Source: Stictocephala bisonia
Taxonomy: Eukaryota; Arthropoda; Insecta; Hemiptera; Membracidae
NCBI GenBank assembly: GCA_035578905.1
Contig: JAQJVL010000249.1
Coordinates: forward strand, 358,001 to 422,000
DNA: 64,000 bases
Reading direction: 5' to 3'
The notes below the pieces were generated by a model. It did no database searches. It was not told where the DNA came from and saw nothing but the letters and a program-made list of their open reading frames with translations. Each line of letters starts with the position of its first letter. Positions within the stretch are counted from its first letter, which is position 1. Below are positions 35,901-47,900 of this stretch, one piece after another. The position numbers and the translations under genes were made by a program.

Positions 35901-38900
35901 ATTGCGTAGAAAAAAAAACATAAGTCCGAACACAAAAAACTGTAATTTTTTATACTTTTAACATTTAATTGATTAAAAAAACTATTCTGTGAAATTTTAA
36001 CAAAAATAGTGCTAATACAAATCAATTAAAAAATAGAATGGAAAATTGGATACTTTTATAAACATTTAAAAAACACACGTTTATGCATATACGATATCTT
36101 AGATGAATACCAGGAAGAAAAAATATAAAAAAGAAGTTGCTAAAATTGTTAATAATTTGTGGAAACTGGAGAGGTCAATTTAACATCAAAGTTCGAGGGA
36201 AATGAAAGTAAATATAACGTCATTATTTTGAAAAATAATTCAAAAAACGATAAGTCTCTTTCAAGTCTGTAGGTCTGTTCAATTATTTACAATAGCCAAA
36301 AGTGTTCATATAACTGCCTTAAATTTAGTTCAAGTAATATTTTGCAATTTGAAATATTCATTTAAAAAAATAATATTAATATTTTAGTAAAACATAGTAA
36401 TTTGTAAATTACAATACCCATGTCATGGTATTGTATAGTTGTGTAAAATTAGCTACCGTAATATTTTTATTGATATATAGATCAACTTATAATATAAATA
36501 AAAAAATTTTCAGGTGATAAAAAATTAAAAATCCCAGTTATTGATCCATTCTTGATTGATGAGATTTTGTTCACTGACATGGGTAATAACAAGGCATCAC
36601 ACATCGATATGAAGTTCAACAAGATGAAAGTTATTGGTCTGAAAGCTCTCAAGGTGGGACAAGATACAAAGTAAGTATGGATGTTTTGAAGTGTTATATA
36701 ACAAGGCACCACACATCGAAATGAAGTTCAACAAGATGGCTCTCAAGAAAGGACAAGTCACAAAGTAAGTATGGATGTTTTAAAGTGTTATATAACAAGG
36801 CATCACATATCGAAATGAAGTTCAACAAGATGGCTCTCAAGGTAGGACAAGTTACAAAGTAAGTATGGATGTTTTGAAGATTTATAAAACAAGGCATCAC
36901 ACATCGAAATGGAGTTCAACAAGATGCAAAGTTATTGGTCCGAAGGCTCTGAAGATGGGATAAGATACAAAGTAAGTATGGATGTTCTGAAGTGTTATAA
37001 TCGTATAACAAGGCATCACAAATCGCAATGGAGTTCAACAAGATGCAAAGTTATTGGTCTGAAGGCTCTGAAGGTGGGACAAGATTCAAAGTAAGTATGG
37101 ATGTTTTGAAGTGTTATAAAACAAGGCACCACACATCGAAATGAAGTTCAACAAGATGGCTCTCAAGAAAGGACAAGTCACAAGAAAAGATTCAAAGTAA
37201 GTATGGATGTTTTGAAATGTTATAAGGTTGTAAAATTGATTTCATGTTTCATACATCGTATTGTCAAGTAATACGCCCTGACGATTGGCAAGTGTCTGTA
37301 ATACATCAATAATTTATACATACGACTATGAACGAAAATATATTATTTGATTATATATTGTAATCACTTTCAGTATAGGGTACAACAGATATAAAGGTAA
37401 GAATTTACATAAAACAGGTGAGTTTGTTTTAATTTTAATTTAAGACCTAGATAAAAGCAGGTCAATAACACTGTACGTGTATGGGCGGGTGGGTGGGTTA
37501 ATACCACTGTACGTATATGGATGAGCGGGTGGGTCAATACCTCTGTACGTGTATCGGTGGGCGGGTGGGTCAATACCACTGTACGTGTATGGGCGGGTGG
37601 GTGGGTTAATACCTCTGTACGTATATGATGGATGAGCGGGTGGGTCAATACCACTGTTAATACTAAAGTTAATACTAAGTAAATATTGCAAAATTTATAC
37701 TTCACGTCCACAACATGATTGATGATTTCAAAAAAGTTATTTAATAAAAGTTAGGCTTAGTTCTGAACTACTACAGTTATGTATTTGAGGTTAAGGAACT
37801 TAAAACATTCAAGTTGGCACTAATTTCTCTTTTAGGATTGACTTGAAGAATAAGAAGCTGGCTGTTAGAATAACTGTACCGTCTCTGCAGATAGACGGGA
37901 TGTATACTATAAACGGGAAAATTCTAAATTTGCCTATCAAAGGAAATGGAGATATAAAAGCTAAGATGGGTACGTATTTTAGAATGATATTATAAACTTA
38001 AAGTTTGGATGCAATGTTTAGATGTTTCTGTAATAAAATGTGCACTATCCCATAGAAAAAATATACATAATAATAAACCAGGACATAGACTGTTCTTAAA
38101 CATTTGAAATCCACCATCATCTATTAAATTGACGAAGCAATGATTTAACTAATATTAGACTGTAATTATGGCCAATGTAGCATCTTGTCAAGTTACACAA
38201 GCACAAACTTTGGCACATGCATGCGCAGCAATACACACGCGCACAAAATATTATATAATTGGAAACAGAGAAACTATTAAGTTCTTACATATTAAATCCA
38301 AAGAGTATGGAAAAATATGTTATTTTTATTTTATATATTTTATATTATTTATTTTATTTTATGGCTACAAAACAGGTTATAAACCCAATAATACATTAAA
38401 AGAAGCTAAAGCTTAAAACCTCACACATTATTTACCTTTTCTTTTATATTACCACTTTTATTTACCACTGCACGTGTATGGGTGGGTGGGAGGGATTTTA
38501 CTACTGCACGTGTATATGTGGGTGGGAGGAACTTTACCACTGCACTTGTATGGGTGGGTGGGAGGCTCTTTACCACTGAACGTGTATGGGTGGGTGGGAG
38601 GCTCTTTACCATTGAACGTGTATGGGTGGGTGGGAGGCTCTTTACCACTGAACGTGTATGGGTAGGGTGGGATGCTCTTTACCACTGAACGTGTATGGGT
38701 GGGTGGGAGGCTCTTTACCATTGAACGTGTATGGGTGGGTGGGAGGCTCTTTACCACTGAACGTGTATGGGTGAGTGGGAGGCTCTTTACCACTGAACGT
38801 GTATGGGTGGGTGGGAGGCTCTTTACCACTGAACGTGTATGGGTGGGTGGGAGGCTCTTTACCACTGAACGTGTATGGGTGGGTGGGAGGCTCTTTACCA

Positions 38901-41900
38901 TTGAACGTGTATGGGTGGGTGGGAGGCTCTTTACCACTGAACGTGTATGGGTGAGTGGGAGGCTCTTTACCACTGAACGTGTATGGGTGGGTGGGAGGCT
39001 CTTTACCACTGAACGTGTATGGGTGGGTGGGAGGCTCTTTACCATTGAACGTGTATGGGTGGGTGGGAGGCTCTTTACCACTGAACGTGTATTGGTGGGT
39101 GGGAGGCTCTTTACCACTGAACGTGTATGGGTGGGTGGGAGGCTCTTTACTATTGAACGTGTATGGGTGGGTGGGAGGCTCTTTACCATTGAACGTGTAT
39201 GGGTGGGTGGGAGGCTCTTTACCACTGAACATGTATTGGTGGGTGGGAGGCTCTTTACCACTGAACGTGTATGGGTGGGTGGGAGGCTCTTTACCATTGA
39301 ACGTGTATGGGTGAGTGGGAGGCTCTTTACCACTGAACGTGTATTGGTGGGTGGGAGGCTCTTTACCACTGAACGTGTATGGGTGGGTGGGAGGCTCTTT
39401 ACCACTGCACTTGTATGGGTGGGTGGGAGGCTCTTTACCATTGAACGTGTATGGGTGGGTGGGAGGCTCTTTACCACTGAACGTGTATGGGTGGGTGGGA
39501 GGCTCTTTACCATTGAACGTGTATGGGTGGGTGGGAGGCTCTTTACCACTGCACTTGTATGGGTGGGTGGGAGGCTCTTTACCACTGAACGTGTATGGGT
39601 GGGTGGGAGGCTCTTTACCATTGAACGTGTATGGGTGGGTGGGAGGCTCTTTACCACTGAACGTGTATGGGTGGGTGGGAGGCTCTTTACCACTGAACGT
39701 GTATGGGTGGGTGGGAGGCTCTTTACCACTGCACTTGTATGGGTGGGTGGGAGGCTCTTTACCACTGAACGTGTATGGGTGGGTGGGAGGCTCTTTACCA
39801 TTGAACGTGTATGGGTGGGTGGGAGGCTCTTTACCACTGAACGTATATGGGTGGGTGGGAGGCTCTTTACCACTGAACGTGTATGGGTAGGTGGGATGCT
39901 CTTTACCACTGAACGTGTATGGGTGAGTGGGAGGCTCTTTACCATTGAACGTGTATGGGTGGGTGGGAGGCTCTTTACCACTGAACGTGTATGGGTGGGT
40001 GGGAGGCTCTTTACCACTGAACGTGTATGGGTGGGTGGGAGGCTCTTTACCACTGCACTTGTATGGGTGGGTGGGAGGCTCTTTACCATTGAACGTGTAT
40101 GGGTGGGTGCTTGACTTAGGTAACCAACCATTATCATTTTAGCTAGCCACCTGTGATCTTCTGTGAAACCACTACGAAGATGTTGAGGTCACCGATGATC
40201 AACTTAGGTAGTCATTGATCTACTTTAAGAGCTCATTATTATTCTTTAGGTTATAATGAAGCCAAGAGTTCAATGGGGGTGTAGGGGCGAAGCCCCCAAC
40301 GAGCGAAGCGTGTTTCTTACATATGAGACGCCTACACAGATTTGTGCGTATTTTAAGGCGAATATGAATGATTACAAGAGTGTAAGACGAGTGTGAATGA
40401 CCTGGGTAGTCTGGTAACTAACTGAGTTTGACTGTTTCTCAGAAAACGCCATTTATTAAAAGCCCAATAACCAGAGCAGCTAAGGGGACCGATACAATGT
40501 AATCCGAGCCACGTAGTATTGATGTAATGTTCAGCTAATTGACAATCCTGATACTCAGTTCTCTCCCCTACACAACATTCAGACACTTACTACCGCCTAA
40601 CATGGACACCTTAGACTTCTCTAGTAGTGTCCGCACCGATAGCAACCCATGAGCGGACGCCATGTCAGTATTAAGAGGACCGAGTATAGAACCTATCGTC
40701 TACAATCTCCACAGCACTTTGTCTCCACTGCGCCACCAGTACCAAACGACTGTAATTAACTGTCGGTAATGAGCCTAACTTGACATCTTGCGAAGTTAGA
40801 TTTAGAGAGATGCCAAGTTGGATTGAAGGTAAACTAAGCCCTTTCGATTAATAACTGAAGGTTGACAACTTTACTTACAGAGAAATAAAAGTTTTAACTG
40901 GATTTGAAAAATAAAAGTAAATCCATTAAATGAGAAAATAAAAAAAAGATATAGGATATAGACATTTACATACTTCTTGGGTAAATGAGTGTAGCAAGTG
41001 TTATTGAAACTAATAATGAGATTCCCAAATGAGATAGTACAATTAATTAGAATTTTAAGACCAATAAAATAAACAAAAATCATCAACTTATAATTTAAAA
41101 AAATCTATTAAAACGTAATTGAGAGATTGTATTTTAATCTAATGGTGGGCTAACAAGTTGCACTAGTGACAAATTTAGGTTCTAGACTATTAAATACGGT
41201 AAACAAGTAAGGAATGGTGGGGGGGGGGGTGGAGATCTTTTACACGGTAATCTTGGTGTGTAAATAAGCTACCACTGATTTCGAAAGTAAGAATCAACTA
41301 CAAAGTCCCCATCTTATATACGGAATTTTCCTGATTGACAAAAAGAATCTTATTTCGTCCACCAAACAACTCCCAGGTTGTAACCCAGCTTTACTTGGGC
41401 AACAAGTTTGACGCACTTAGCTTGAAAGACATAGAGGTGGTCTACGGGATTTTAATTGACCTTGGACGTAAGGGATTCCTGTATGATGGTGAGGTGCGGG
41501 GATTTTATTGAACTCCTTAAGGAAAGACCCCTGTAACAATATCTAATACAGCCCTATATTAAACAACTCAGGCCATGGAAGGTAAGTTGCCATGAGTTTG
41601 CTATACGTACATAGTTTTTATGACCCTTTTAAGCTGAGCTTCTATCTCTTTCACATGAACACCGTTTACGGGAGCACAACACAAAGCAACTAAATAAGCC
41701 AAAGATAAGACAGAACTTTTGCCATGGCTCCCACACTTGTGCACGACGTTTTTATGGTTTTTATCTTATGAAGATGGTTTATAAACGTAAATTATCTATT
41801 TAATGTTACTCATAGATACTGCGGTTGATCATTAAGACGAAGCTCAACAAAGTAAAAAAGAAGTAAGGTTAAAAGTGTGTACCTGATTAATTAATCGATT

Positions 41901-44900
41901 ACTTAGGTGGAATCAAGTCACTTCAGTAACTTCTGTTTTGATGGGTGGAGTTTTAGCTTCCAAGTTCTTAAATACTCTTTGAGAATTGAAAGGTTAGTTG
42001 TAAGCACTGCTTCGTTATGTTTTAACTCCTTATGTTAACAAGTAAACGAATATGGTTAGCGTAAATAAAAGTTAATTTTCTAGCACATATGTCTGCTATA
42101 AACGAGATAAACATGAGAGGAGCAAGTGCAGACTCCTGAGGGAGACCATCGCTGAGCTATTTAAACATTTAATACATCCAACCTTCGACCGATAGGAAAA
42201 GTATTCTAGGTAACTATCCATTACATTTTCTCGTCATATTGATAAAGAATTGTTTGTGAACAGACAAATGCTTTTCCTTCTATGCAGGAGAATTTGTTGG
42301 AGTTACATTCTGAGGCCTAATTGCATTAGTTTTGAACAAATCTTTTGTGCTATTTTATATTGAAATAATGGTTTTCATAACCAATTGTAACTTTTCGTGT
42401 TCCTGACAATGTAATTATAAGAGACAATTTATCTTTGATTGTTGTATAGGCCTTTTACTTAAATTGTTGAAGTATGACCACACACAAGAATCTTTTATTT
42501 CCTTGAAACTGTTAAAGTTTACTGTCTAACAACAGTACAGAATGATGTTTGTTAGATACAATCATTCAAGCACGTACAAGTTACAATACATTTTGCTTTA
42601 TCCATACCAATCGTTAAAGTAACTTTGTCATCGTAACAGTAGTTATATACGTAGATGAAAATTGTGTGCGAAGACCTAATTGATGTAATTTTCCAGACAA
42701 TCTCGACATAGCTTTCTACGCAGATATAACCTTCAATAAGGGGAAAGATGGAAAGGACTACATACAGCTGGTGAATCCTAAGCTAAACGCAAATCCCCAA
42801 CACTTCACAATTCATCTTGGTAATCTTTTTAATGGAGATGCTGCACTAGGTATGTTCTATAATAATAGATTAGGCATATATTAGCTAAATGTGGATAACA
42901 TCCTTATACATAATACGTAAGCTGGTTTTGTCAACGTTACTTCTCCTTTATTTTTTGACTAATTTAAACGGTAGAGGTGTAAAAAATAGGTTACAAGTTG
43001 TGCAATAAGGTCTTAAATCTTCATTTTTTCATCCTGAAGGTTATGGAAAGTCCCCAGGCTACGTTTTTCGGCCATAAGATTAACATTACAGTATAATATA
43101 CACAGTAGCGAAGCTTACTCTTGAGAAAATGCAACCGGCTCGACGATAGCGATCGTAACGTAGACATACAATAATCTAGTCTTATAACACTACTTTTGAC
43201 AAAAGCAACAATCACCTGTGCTAGTACTACTTGGATAGCTAGCATTGCTTTGTTGCAAGTAATTGCAGGCTGAGCTCCGCTACTGTATGTTCATATTATC
43301 ATGTGATAACAGCATGTCAACAGATGAGAAGCTTATTTACTTGATTGATGAAGTGCGTCAAATTAAAGAGGGAAACAAAGAATGTTTAAGTGAAATAACT
43401 AAAATTAAAGAAGATATTGCAAACTTCAAGGATGACATGAGCAAGGCACAGGACATGTGTTTTGACAAAATAAAAGATTGTGAAGAATCAGTAAAAACTA
43501 ACTTCAGCAAAATTACTGAATGTGAAAATGTTGTTGATAACTTGAGGAGGGAGAACATTGCCCTAAAAAGTTCGATTGTTGAGTTGAAGAAGAGAGTTGC
43601 TACTAGTGAACAGTACTCAAGAAGCAACTGTTTGGAGATTAGTGGTGTACCAGAATCGAAATCTGAGAACATAACCGAAATCCTGAAACGTGTGGCGAAT
43701 GCTGTCAACTTCAAGCTGGAGGATGATGCTATGCTGGACACTGCCCACAGACTCTCTCAGAACCAGAACAATCAGGACGCTCCGCGCGGCATTATTGCTA
43801 AGTTTTGCCGCCGGACTGATATGGAGGAGTTGCGACGTCGAGTCAGAGTGAAGAAGTCGATCAATGATGCAGAGCTAGGGTACCGCAGTGAGAATAGAAT
43901 CTTCATCAATCTATCCTTGTCGAGAGAAACCCGTCAGCTGTGGGCTGAGGTGAGGAAGTTTAAGGATGCCAACGACTACAAATACGCCTGGATAACGTCT
44001 GCAGGGAAGATCTTCTTGCGGAAGGAGGAGGGCCGGGCGGCTGTTCTCATCTCGGACACTATGGACCTGGTTCAGCTCAATAAGAAGTTACATCCTCAGC
44101 AGTCTTTTACTTAAAATAATGCAACCCCTGAAACGTATGTTAGTAGTATTGTTTATAGTTAGTTTGTTTATATTTGCATGTATGTGTATTTTTTTCAGTA
44201 TTTATTCAGATTTATTTATTTGCACTCTACTGTTGTTCAACTCTATATTAATCTATGTCTACTCAAAGAGATTAAACCTTTGATAGATAGGCCTAAGTCA
44301 GCTGATCTAGTATTGTATATCTATAGCTGCATTCATGCATGTTTATTCATTATTAATTTAAATTATTTATTTATTTGCACTTTACTATTATTTAGCTCTA
44401 ATATTGATCCACGTCTACTTAAAGACATGCTACCTTTGAAAGTAAAGTTAGTTTAAATTATTTATTTATTTGTAAATGATAGGATCAGATAGAATATTAA
44501 GTATTTATTATCAAAACGTGAGGGGATTGAGATCTAAAACTACAGATTTTCGTTTAAACGTTTTAAGTAGTAATTGGGAAATAATAGCTTTAACAGAAAC
44601 TTGGTTAGAATATTCAGTGTTTAACGCAGAACTGTTTTCTGATGACTATCAAGTATACCGTCGGGACAGGTGTAGAGTGCGAACAGGAAAGTCAAGGGGA
44701 GGAGAAGTGTTAGTAGCAGTTAAACATTTTATTAAAGTGCAGAGACTTTATGATTTGGAAAATGAGGGAGAAAACTTATGGTTAAAACTAGAATTAGCAA
44801 ACAAATCATCAATAATTTTATGTTGTACATACTTTGTTCCTAATGCACCTTTAGTTAATTACATCTCATTTTTTGAAAAATTAGATTCATTTAATTTGAA

Positions 44901-47900
44901 AAAAGAAAAACTCTTAATTCTTGGAGATTTTAATTTACCAGTTACTGGAGTGGACTACAACTTACAGTCCGGAAACGAAATATGTAAACAGTTATTATTT
45001 TTTATGAAAAAATTTAACTTAAATTTACATAATAACGTTACCAACAAACTGGGAAAAACTCTTGATTTAGTATTATCAGATATGATAGATATAATTGTTG
45101 ATGAAGATTGCTGTCCCATCGTGAATGTAGATAATCACCACCCCCCGCTCAATATTATTCTCAGTGTCTCTGTTTGTAAATATAATGATAATTTTGATAA
45201 TGTTTCTAATATATTTAATTACAAAAAAACAGATTTTTTAAAAATATACACATCTTTAAGAGATATAGATTGGTCTAATTTGTTAAATGCATGTAATGTT
45301 GATGAGGCTGTTGATTGTTTCTATAGTAATTTATATGATGTTATGAATCAGTGTGTGCCCGTTTATCGTAAATCTAAATATCCGCCTTGGTTTGATGGTA
45401 AATTGATTAATTTGATTAAAAAAAAAAATAAATAAATAAAGTTAGACGAACATATTTGAAGTACAGAATTTCTGGCACTTTTAATGAATATAAATAAATA
45501 AGAAGTAAAATTAAAGTTGATGTAAAGAAAGCATTCCAAAATCACATTAATAATGTAGAAAACAATTTAAAGTTGAGCCCTAAATCTTTTTGGAATGTGA
45601 TTAATAAGCTAAGATTGACGGATGGCAGACCGGTTGTTATGAGACTAGATGGGGAAGAGGTAGGCCCTGCACAGATAGCTGACAAGTTTGCACAGTACTT
45701 TAGCTCGGTGTATGACCACTGCCAGCTGGACAGTGAAGAGCTGTGGAGCCGCGCACTCCGCTCGTCGGCCGTGCCGGGTATTCCTGCTATGACACTGCCC
45801 GCTGTTACCCATGACGAGGTGTTGCTAGCTCTTCGTAAATTAAAACCTAAAACTTCTGTTGGTCCTGATGGTCTACCTCCTTTCATTTTCAAGGCGTGTT
45901 CTGGTTTATTGGTTGCTCCTTTGCTTCACATATTTAATATTTCTATCTCTAACTCTCAATTTCCTACTGTTTGGAAACGTGCAAAATTACTCCTATTTTT
46001 AAGAAAGGCCAGAAATGTGAAATACGAAATTATAGGCCTGTATCAATTTTATCAACTCCTGCCAAAGTGTACGAGTCCATATTGTACAATAGATTACTTT
46101 ATCATGTAAAAAGTTTTATTAGTCCTCATCAGCATGGTTTCTTTCCTGGCCGATGAATAACATCTAATCTGTTAAATTTTAGTGAATTCTGTATATCTGC
46201 CTTGGATAAGGGTGGTCAAGTAGATGTCATGTATACAGATTTTGCGAAAGCGTTTGATAAAGTGGATCATTTGACATTGCTTTCAGGATTACATTATTTT
46301 GGTTTATCTTCTTCATTAATAAAATTATTTGCGTCCTATTTATCCAGAAGAATTCAGTACGTTTCTTATAAAGGAGCTGTTTCATTCAATTTCCATCCCG
46401 AGTCTGGAGTTCCACAGGTGTCTAATTTAGGGCCACTTCTGTTTATTATTTTCATAAATAATATCACATCATCAATAACAAATATTCAATTTTTGATGTA
46501 TGCGGATGATCTAAAAATCTTCAAAAGTATCGATAGTGTTTATGATTGTATGCAGTTACAAGATGATTTAGACAACCTCTTTCAATGGAGTTCCAATAAT
46601 TTAAAATTTAATCTGGATAAGTGTTATGTTATTCGTTTTTCCAAAAGATCTGACAAAAATATAGTTTACTCATATTATAATATGGGTGGCGTTCAACTAG
46701 CATCCAATAATTCCATTAAAGATCTGGGTATCACGTTTGATGAGAAATTTACCTTTGTTAATCATGTTATATCTATGTGTAAATCTTCATTTGTGGTTCT
46801 AGGCTTTATCCGTAGATCTGCTAATTTCTTAAAAAATGCCAATTTAGTCAAACTTCTAGTTTGCTCCTTAGTACGATCTAGATTAGAATATGGTTCAGTT
46901 ATCTGGATGCCATCACACGCTTACCTCTCAGATATGGTTGAGGATGTTCAGAAAAAAATTTTGAGGTTTTTGTATTTCAAGGAATTTGATCACTTTACAA
47001 CAGTGATTCCATATTCGGAGCTACTATCGATATTTCATTTAGACTCTCTGAGTGTGCGGCGGAAGGTGGCTATGTTGGCTTGCCTGCATAAGCTTGTGGG
47101 TGGTGGGCTCGATGACTCGGCTCTATTGTCAAAACTACAATTCAATGTTCCTCGGCCTAATACAAGGAGTCGTGTGTTGTTCACTCCCTGCTTTTCTCGT
47201 ACCAACCTGTCTGCTAACTCTCCACTCAATGTTATGATTAGGCTACACAATTCGCTTTCCGTAAGTGTTGATATTTTTAGTTTTTCGTTACACAATTTTT
47301 TAAAAGCTGTATGCATTAATAACTGTAAAGCCAGTATGCATTAATTTAGTATATTGTTAAATTAATTTATTGTAACATTTTTTATTGATCTAATTAACGG
47401 CATTGTAATTTATTAATTTCAACATATTTTAATTGTACGTTTTTATTTGAGCATGTGCAGAATAATTGTCTTGTCATATCTTATTTAAATATTTACTAAC
47501 CCACTTTTTATATGTTTAGTTTGTTGTAATGATTAAATAACCTAATAGATTTTGTATGATCATAATCTCGTCTGTTTGCAAGTTTAATATATTTATTATT
47601 TGTTGTTTGTTTTTCTGTAAGCTGTGAATAATGTATTATTTTAATGCAACATTGTAATTGGGTTTTAATGCCTGTAATGTATGCATTTTGTCAATAAATG
47701 AATATGGATGAATATGAATAACATAAAGAGAGATTTCAATTAATCTAAATGTAACTGTTGTTCAAATGTAACATTGATATTTATGAAAATTTAACAGCTG
47801 TTTGAATGTAAATAATCATGTTTATAATATTAAGAGGGTTATAAAATCTTTCTTAATTTTAGAGAGAGAGAGTGAACGTTTGATTAATTCTAGGGCTCTG

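Larger units (their letters stand above)
43020..47722 (+). mobile_element. Nearly full-length CR1/jockey-type LINE in intron 5
   Basis: A two-ORF non-LTR retrotransposon, sense to the host gene: about 0.3 kb of presumed 5' leader, ORF1 (43314-44114), a 0.36-kb gap, ORF2 with AP endonuclease and reverse transcriptase (44476-47344) and a 3' UTR ending in a TGAATA-rich tail near 47690-47722. Left edge and target duplication were not resolved. ORF1 is intact while ORF2 has four lesions, so the copy is young but inactive. Confidence 0.85.

Noticed and set aside
36671..37197. Alternative exon 3 versions in the tandem copies
   Set aside because: Each copy has a donor but no acceptor, and extending exon 3 past 36670 gives an immediate in-frame TAA.
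38458..40137. Open frames of 559 codons (minus) and 480 codons (plus) across the 36-bp array
   Set aside because: They consist entirely of a 12-residue repeat dictated by the 36-bp unit, are open on both strands and in several frames, and have no unique N- or C-terminal domain or signal peptide.
41376..41513. Alternative cassette exon of the takeout-like gene
   Set aside because: Entry phase does not fit exon 4 (phase 1): joined there it reaches TGA within 12 codons; the exon 4-exon 5 join is complete without it.
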